DNA of 27,686 nt. Source: JABDDM01 sp038240295. GTDB lineage: Bacteria > Bacteroidota > Ignavibacteria > Palsa-1295. The notes beneath the pieces are model-generated. The model worked only from the letters and a program-made list of their open reading frames with translations, was not told the DNA's origin and did not search any database. Positions 23,174-27,686 of the stretch are shown here, piece after piece. The DNA lies in the NCBI GenBank assembly GCA_038240295.1, contig JBBSDW010000023.1, positions 1 to 27,686 on the forward strand, in the 5' to 3' direction. A program made the position numbers and the translations under genes. How positions within the stretch are numbered: position 1 is the stretch's first letter; each line of letters starts with the position of its first letter.

Positions 23174-24241
23174 GTGTCCAAGGTAGCATCAACGCGGGGC
23201 GGCGCACAAACTCAGGAACGCAGCGGCGCGCTCACAACCGAGCGTGTTGAAAATGATATCGAGCGTTCGCTTCGCCCAAAGGCGTTTGCCGAATTCGTCG
23301 GTCAGGAAAGCATACTCGATAATCTTCGGATCTTCATTCAGGCTGCCCTCAAGCGCGGAGATGCGCTCGATCATGTGTTGTTTACCGGACCGCCAGGTCT
23401 TGGCAAAACGACACTCGCCTATATCATCGCGCAGGAAATGGGCGCAACGATCAAGACGACCTCCGGTCCGGTGCTCGAACGTCCCGGAGATCTTGCCGGA
23501 CTGCTCACTTCGCTCGAAGAAGGCGACGTCCTCTTCATCGATGAGATCCATAGGCTTTCGGCTGTCGTCGAAGAATATCTTTATTCGGCGATGGAGGATT
23601 ACAAGCTCGATATCATGATCGACTCCGGCCCGAGCGCCCGTTCGATCCAGATCGAACTGAAGCCGTTCACACTTGTCGGTGCAACGACGCGCGCAGGCCT
23701 GCTCTCGGCACCCTTGCGCACACGATTTGGGATCACCAATAGGCTTGATTATTATCGCGCCGAAACGCTGCAGAAGATCGTAACACGGAGCGCCGGACTC
23801 CTTAACATCGAGATCGACCCAGAGGGCGCCTTTGAACTTGCCCGAAGATCGCGAGGGACGCCGCGCATTGCCAATCGCCTACTCAGCCGGACGCGTGATT
23901 TTGCGCAGGTCAAAGGAGACGGACGCGTAACGAAAGAGATCGCACATATCGCGCTCGAAGCACTCGAAGTCGATCAGCACGGTCTCGACGAAATGGATAA
24001 ACGCATCCTACTTACCATCATCGAGAAATTCAACGGCGGACCGGTTGGACTTAACACGATCGCAGTCGCAGTTGGCGAAGAAGGCGGCACGATCGAAGAA
24101 GTCTATGAGCCATTCCTGATCCAGGAGGGATTTCTCAACCGCACCCCTCGCGGCCGCGAGATCACGGCGCTCGCGATGCGCCATTTCGGCCTGAACCCTG
24201 CACGGCTCAAAGCGCAGGAACAATCACTTTTTGGTTCTTAA
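23174..24241 (+). CDS. ruvB: Holliday junction branch migration DNA helicase RuvB
   Basis: RuvB is the AAA+ motor that drives Holliday junction branch migration with RuvA, feeding RuvC. The product has the conserved entry LRPKAFAEFVGQ, Walker A GPPGLGKT at 72-79, Walker B DEIH beginning at 123, the RuvB signature GATTRAGLLSAPLRTRFG, and the C-terminal winged-helix segment ending GFLNRTPRGREITALAMRHF. GTG at 23174 gives 355 residues and an N-terminus of normal length. The same frame stays open to 22895, but that extension overlaps the preceding gene and is not conserved-looking. No ruvA or ruvC is nearby. Its stop TAA lies 10 bp before the next start. Confidence 0.96.
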   Translation: MSKVASTRGGAQTQERSGALTTERVENDIERSLRPKAFAEFVGQESILDNLRIFIQAALKRGDALDHVLFTGPPGLGKTTLAYIIAQEMGATIKTTSGPVLERPGDLAGLLTSLEEGDVLFIDEIHRLSAVVEEYLYSAMEDYKLDIMIDSGPSARSIQIELKPFTLVGATTRAGLLSAPLRTRFGITNRLDYYRAETLQKIVTRSAGLLNIEIDPEGAFELARRSRGTPRIANRLLSRTRDFAQVKGDGRVTKEIAHIALEALEVDQHGLDEMDKRILLTIIEKFNGGPVGLNTIAVAVGEEGGTIEEVYEPFLIQEGFLNRTPRGREITALAMRHFGLNPARLKAQEQSLFGS

Positions 24242-24251
24242 CATCACACCT

Positions 24252-24917
24252 ATGAAAGGCACACCGCTGAACGAAGAAAGCTATAACTACATCGTCGATC
24301 TTTTCGCAAAACACGAATCGGCACTGCTCCATCGCTTCGGCCACCGCGCCATCGAGGCAGGCATACCGATGATCATGATCAGCGAAGAGCAGGCGAAGTT
24401 CATCGGGTTTTTCCTTAAGGCGATCAAGGCAAAACGGGCGCTCGACATCGGTACGCTCTTTGGCTATAGTGCTGCGATCATGAGTCGCGCCATGGGTCAC
24501 GGTTCGAGCGTTGTCTCCCTCGAATTTTCACCGATGCATGCCGATATCGCCCGCGCAAACCTCGAAGCTGAGGGGATCCGGAATGTCGAGATCATTATGG
24601 GCGCTGCCTCGGCTTCGCTCGAAACGCTCGAACATGAAAGCTTCGATTTTATCATGATCGATGCCGATAAAGAAAATTATTCGCTCTATCTCGATTTTGC
24701 GTTGCGGCTCATCAAGCCAGGCGGCGTGATCGCGGGCGACAATGCCCTCGCATGGGGAAAGATCACCCACACGAATATCCACAAAGACGACCCCGACTAT
24801 CTGAGCGTAACCTCCATGCAAGAGTTCAACCTCTCCTTCGCTAACGAACAGAGTTTGTTCAGCATTATAGTGCCAGTGGGAGACGGAATGGTAATGGGAG
24901 TGACGAGATCGGAGTAG
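24252..24917 (+). CDS. SAM-dependent O-methyltransferase (COMT/class I type)
   Basis: The 221-residue product is a class I methyltransferase of the catechol/caffeoyl-CoA O-methyltransferase-like family. It has SAM motif I ALDIGTLFGYSAAIMS, the downstream VVSLEFSPMHADIARANL block and the family-specific metal/active-site motif MIDADKENY followed by GGVIAGDNALAWGKI. Substrates of bacterial members are often small phenolic or hydroxylated compounds. None can be inferred here. ATG at 24252 is favoured over an upstream TTG at 24231 that overlaps ruvB. Spacing of 10 bp suggests co-transcription with ruvB. A 7-bp hairpin overlaps the stop codon. Confidence 0.87.
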   Translation: MKGTPLNEESYNYIVDLFAKHESALLHRFGHRAIEAGIPMIMISEEQAKFIGFFLKAIKAKRALDIGTLFGYSAAIMSRAMGHGSSVVSLEFSPMHADIARANLEAEGIRNVEIIMGAASASLETLEHESFDFIMIDADKENYSLYLDFALRLIKPGGVIAGDNALAWGKITHTNIHKDDPDYLSVTSMQEFNLSFANEQSLFSIIVPVGDGMVMGVTRSE

Positions 24918-24940
24918 CGCTATACAGCAGCGCCGCTACT
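24913..24940 (+). terminator. Hairpin at the end of the O-methyltransferase gene, possible terminator
   Basis: AGTAGCG and CGCTACT form a perfect 7-bp stem overlapping the stop codon, but no T-run follows. This is a weak candidate for a 3' end structure of the ruvB-methyltransferase transcript. Confidence 0.3.
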
Positions 24941-25213
24941 GCCAAGAGATCCGATCCAGGCGCCCATGCGAGTTTGAATGGGAAATGCTGAATGCAGCCG
25001 ATGATCCGATACGGATCAGATGAAAAAGACCAAACGGGTTTGCTCGTTGAGCGATGCCGATGGCATCTTCGGGATATCTCGCTAAAAACGCTTGGTTTCT
25101 ATCCCGAAACACGCATCCGCCGAACGCCACATAGCCTTGCTATCGGAACATTTTAACCCGAATCTCCGCTTGCCTATGTGTGCCCCATTACTCAACATGC
25201 TCTGACTTTGCCT

Positions 25214-25966
25214 ATGCTGACTCGTAAGCTCTATTTTTGTGTCCTGACGTTCGCGGCGATTTTTGCATTTACTCCGGCCTTCGCGCAACTTCAAAAAACC
25301 GTTTGTCTGGTGAAGGGAGATGTCGTGAACGGCGCCGGCGAGAAGCTCTCTGGCGCGATCGTCGCAGTCTATAAGGGTACGGAGAAGGTCGTGACGACTC
25401 GTTCGAACTCGGAGGGGAAGTTTACCGCGATCGTGCAGCCAGGCACGACCTATCGCGTAACTTTCGTAGCGCCGATGTATGCCTTCGACGAAGAAACGCT
25501 CATCGTGCCACCGACCGATAAATATCTCGAGATTCCGATGCACGCATCGCTCAAGCCGATGCACGACGGCCAGTCGTTCAGTTTATTGCAACCGGTCTTT
25601 ATGGATAAGAGCGCAACCATCGAGATCAACGCGATCCCTCAGCTTGACGAGATTGTAAATGAAGTCAGGCACAACCCAAGTCTTTCCCTTGCGATCACTG
25701 TCTATCCCGATCATCCGATCAAGAGCGCAAAAAAGGATGCGAAGGAGCAGCAGCTGGTTGCGAGCAGAAGTAATGCGCTTACCTCCTATCTGATGTCCGC
25801 CGGAGTCAGCGAAAAGAATTATACGGTCGTTAAGAGCACGACGGTACCGGAAGGGAGATTTCCGAGAAGCGCCGCAGTCGCTGCGGTTAAAACTTCAAAG
25901 AAAAAGAAGAAAGCACAAGTCGAGCTCATGCCACAATACGTTCAGATCATCGCTCGATTGGGATAA
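25214..25966 (+). CDS. Secreted protein with CarboxypepD-like and OmpA-like domains
   Basis: ATG at 25214 begins a clear signal peptide (MLTRKLYFCVLTFAAIFAF...AFAQ). The longer frame from 25178 adds 12 residues before it and is less likely. Residues ~25-110 look like a carboxypeptidase-regulatory-like beta domain (GDVVNGAGEKLSGAIVAVYK, then GKFTAIVQPGTTYRVTF), common in Bacteroidota envelope proteins. The C-terminal half resembles a divergent OmpA-like peptidoglycan-binding fold: PVFMDKSATIEINAIPQLDE, then LSLAITVYPD, then a helix ending LTSYLMSAGVSEKNYTV. The usual NX2LSXXRA motif is only partly kept (ASRSNALTSYLM), so peptidoglycan binding is uncertain. The last 20 nt overlap the 3' end of the convergent gene. 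Confidence 0.72.
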   Translation: MLTRKLYFCVLTFAAIFAFTPAFAQLQKTVCLVKGDVVNGAGEKLSGAIVAVYKGTEKVVTTRSNSEGKFTAIVQPGTTYRVTFVAPMYAFDEETLIVPPTDKYLEIPMHASLKPMHDGQSFSLLQPVFMDKSATIEINAIPQLDEIVNEVRHNPSLSLAITVYPDHPIKSAKKDAKEQQLVASRSNALTSYLMSAGVSEKNYTVVKSTTVPEGRFPRSAAVAAVKTSKKKKKAQVELMPQYVQIIARLG

Positions 25967-26864
25967 CCGGTTCCTCGGGATGGATGCCTGTGGAGCGTAT
26001 ATTCGAGCGATTGAACACGTAGGTCGAACGAACGGTCAACACGTCGGACGAAGGCAAACCCTGCTCCGCTGCTACCGTAACAGGAATGTGCGAATAGCTT
26101 TCGCGGACTACAACGCGGCCAGTTAGTAGATCCAGATAAGTGGTGTCCGATCCCGTGATCGGTCCGCTAAACGTAAGCTTTTGTTCGCCAGGGTTTTGCT
26201 GCGTTCCGCTAAAATGTCCAATCTGTTCGCTCGTGATCACGGCAGCTGTGCCACCCAGTGTATCGAGCACCTGTGAAAACTGGTAGTTGTAATGAACGGC
26301 GTAACGAAAGATTCCGCCGGGCACGATGACGCTATCCTCTCGATCGTCCTGCCAATGAGCACCATAGGTAACACGCTTCTCGGGCAAGGGTACCATCATT
26401 CGAGCCGCCTTAAAAAAGTAACCAAGAAACTGCGCCTCCTCGCTTAAACTCGGACTATCGATCACCTCACGATTGAGTTCATGCCCCGTCATACTATACG
26501 TGACCCGTGTGATTTTGTTGATCGAGCCAATCTCCTTGATGGTCGTATCGCGATCGATCGTATTTAGCCGCGCATAATATCGGTCGAACGTCCAAACACC
26601 CCTTTTCAGATCGACCGCTATATTCTTCCACGCGAGTTCGGCTCGGCTTATCACAGGGAATTCGTCGCCATTCTCAAGTTTGTGCGTGACCACAGTTTCT
26701 GCGTCATATAACGTTGTGCCCAGTTGTGGTTTGTAGCGCAATGTGTATCGCTCTTCCTTAGGCTCTACCACCTTCGGCTTCTGGGCCCATACAGTGCTCA
26801 CGCTGGCAACCATAAGCAGCCCTGCGAGCCATGTCAGCGCGACGTGGCTAGGTTTAAAGATCAT
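25947..26864 (-). CDS. Hypothetical secreted protein, 305 aa
   Basis: This protein has a signal peptide (MIFKPSHVALTWLAGLLMVASV...WAQ) and is then mostly beta-like, with repeated short strands: YTLRYKPQLGTTLYDAETVV, KLENGDEFPVISRAELAWKN, FRYAVHYNYQFSQVLD and SDTTYLDLLTGRVVVRESYS. It resembles DUF-type periplasmic beta-sandwich proteins seen in Bacteroidota and Chlorobiota; I cannot assign a family or function. ATG at 26864 was preferred to a TTG at 26882. The C-terminus has no T9SS sorting domain. A CTAG site lies just inside the start of the gene (26848-26851). It is convergent with and overlaps the OmpA-like gene by 20 nt. Confidence 0.72.
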   Translation of the reverse strand: MIFKPSHVALTWLAGLLMVASVSTVWAQKPKVVEPKEERYTLRYKPQLGTTLYDAETVVTHKLENGDEFPVISRAELAWKNIAVDLKRGVWTFDRYYARLNTIDRDTTIKEIGSINKITRVTYSMTGHELNREVIDSPSLSEEAQFLGYFFKAARMMVPLPEKRVTYGAHWQDDREDSVIVPGGIFRYAVHYNYQFSQVLDTLGGTAAVITSEQIGHFSGTQQNPGEQKLTFSGPITGSDTTYLDLLTGRVVVRESYSHIPVTVAAEQGLPSSDVLTVRSTYVFNRSNIRSTGIHPEEPVIPIER

Positions 26865-27034
26865 AGTAGGCAAAGTTGGCAATCCCAGTCAACGAATGGC
26901 AGAATATTAACTCTATGATGGCAATCGGCACCCGCCTGATCGATCGGGCTAACGGTGATTTCCGGCAAACTGATAACAAAAGAAAAACACTAAAACGATA
27001 CACCTGATACGAGATACCCGATACCCCACTCCAA
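26865..27034. other. Intergenic region
   Basis: This is about 170 bp between two genes on the minus strand. It should hold the promoter of the 25947-26864 gene. The only visible structure is ATACGAGATACCCGATACCCC near 27007, a short direct repetition (GATACNNGATACC). Confidence 0.35.
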
Positions 27035-27686
27035 TCAATGCAGCAGCGTGATCGACCGCGTAGAAACAACCGCACCGTGAACGATCAGTCGCACGATATA
27101 AACTCCGGAAGCAAGATTACGAGGCATCGTTAATGAACTCTCGAGCAAAGCGCTTCGATGTTCCGCGACCACGATCTTCCCGGTTGCAGCTTCAACGACA
27201 TCGATAGAGGATGTTTCTCCCGGCCTCAAACCCTCCACCGTAAGATGGAGCAAAGACCCAGGCGCGATAGGCTCAGGCCACGCCTGCGCTAAAACCGGAT
27301 GACCGGGGCTTGCAGCTTGCGACGCAACTCCGGCAGCAGCTCGTATCCCGTCGATCGGAATCGCCCACGCGGAGCGGCCATCCGTAGCGGCAACAAGCCA
27401 CTGCTTATATTGCTTGATATCGTGAACGATCATAACCGGCATATTAGCGCCGTATCTGTTCCACGCATTGCCCCCGTTGGTCGTAATAAAGACTCCAACA
27501 TCGGTTGCCGCAAAAATGCAATTATTCTTGATCGAAGGATCTCCCTGGTCGGCAAGCGTGTTCAGTATCTCGGCTTCTGTCTTCCCGGTGCTGCGCGGGA
27601 GCGCCTTCAGCAGTGCATCCGCGACGGCAGGACTGTGAATGCGGGCGAGAGCATAAAGCGCATAGTGCGCCAGGTTCTCGTCGAAC
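27035..27686 (-). CDS. T9SS cargo protein, C-terminal part (HEAT-like segment, beta-propeller segment, sorting domain); 5' end outside window
   Basis: The frame is open to the window edge, so the gene is partial at its 5' end; the first residues visible are FDENLAHYALYALARIHSPA. The first ~50 residues look like one or two HEAT-type helical repeats (ALYALARIHSPAVADALLKA, TEAEILNTLADQGDPS). Then comes a beta-propeller/Asp-box (sortilin or YCF48-like) segment, CIFAATDVGVFITTNGGNAW, ending around WAIPIDG. The last ~75 residues are a type IX sorting domain: LTVEGLRPGETSSIDVV, then GVYIVRLIVHG ending in a basic-poor STRSITLLH. The T9SS domain would direct export across the outer membrane and surface anchoring or release. 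The helical and propeller parts abut within about 10 residues, which is unusual. Confidence 0.8.
   Translation of the reverse strand, partial: FDENLAHYALYALARIHSPAVADALLKALPRSTGKTEAEILNTLADQGDPSIKNNCIFAATDVGVFITTNGGNAWNRYGANMPVMIVHDIKQYKQWLVAATDGRSAWAIPIDGIRAAAGVASQAASPGHPVLAQAWPEPIAPGSLLHLTVEGLRPGETSSIDVVEAATGKIVVAEHRSALLESSLTMPRNLASGVYIVRLIVHGAVVSTRSITLLH

Noticed and set aside
1..27686. tRNA genes, CRISPR arrays or complete insertion sequences
   Set aside because: No T-arm motif (GGTTCGAATC-type) with acceptor pairing, no regularly spaced repeats with spacers, and no transposase motifs were found by eye.

Overview
The window reads as a chromosomal segment of a Bacteroidota/Chlorobiota-type bacterium, most likely close to Candidatus Kapabacteria or Ignavibacteria (an inference, not a proven placement). 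The evidence is a type IX secretion C-terminal sorting domain on the protein entering at the right edge, Bacteroidota-style AsmA-like and RNase E/G proteins, secreted proteins with CarboxypepD-type and OmpA-like domains, and a near-total absence of Shine-Dalgarno sequences before convincing start codons. TAA, TAG and TGA are all used as stops. No tRNA, rRNA, CRISPR array or intact insertion sequence was found.

Layout. 1-312 is non-coding with a hairpin. 313-1638 (-) is ClpX. 1639-2300 is non-coding with a palindromic repeat. 2301-4163 (-) is an M3-like metallopeptidase. 4368-6295 (+) is a compact type II restriction-modification cassette: a beta-class N4-cytosine-type methyltransferase with a C-terminal staphylococcal-nuclease-like domain, overlapping an MjaI-like (CTAG) endonuclease. 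6335-9541 (-) is one AsmA-like gene split by an in-frame TGA. 10013-12112 (+) is transketolase. 12172-12876 (-) is an MTA/SAH-nucleosidase-like protein. 12932-13964 (+) is a coupled pair of unknown genes. 14000-14210 (+) is a frameshifted HicB-like antitoxin relic. 14271-14867 (+) is PgsA. 14915-17968 (+) is an M1 metallopeptidase fused to a probable outer-membrane beta-barrel. 18294-20336 (-) is RNase E/G. 20337-22206 is a long gene-poor stretch that carries the SRP RNA gene (-) and several repeats. 22207-24917 (+) is a co-oriented run: DUF486 protein, secreted unknown, RuvB, O-methyltransferase. 25214-25966 (+) and 25947-26864 (-) are two convergent, overlapping secreted proteins. 27035-27686 (-) is the C-terminal part of a T9SS cargo protein.

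Most of the content is housekeeping: protein quality control (ClpX, peptidases), RNA processing and SRP targeting, recombination (RuvB), phospholipid synthesis (PgsA), central carbon metabolism (Tkt) and envelope proteins. The accessory element is the restriction-modification cassette. A by-eye scan found CTAG, the predicted target of its endonuclease family, only three times in 27.7 kb. The other points worth following are the methyltransferase/nuclease-fold fusion, the peptidase/barrel fusion, two single-base lesions that interrupt otherwise conserved genes, and a HEAT-repeat segment joined directly to a beta-propeller and T9SS tail.
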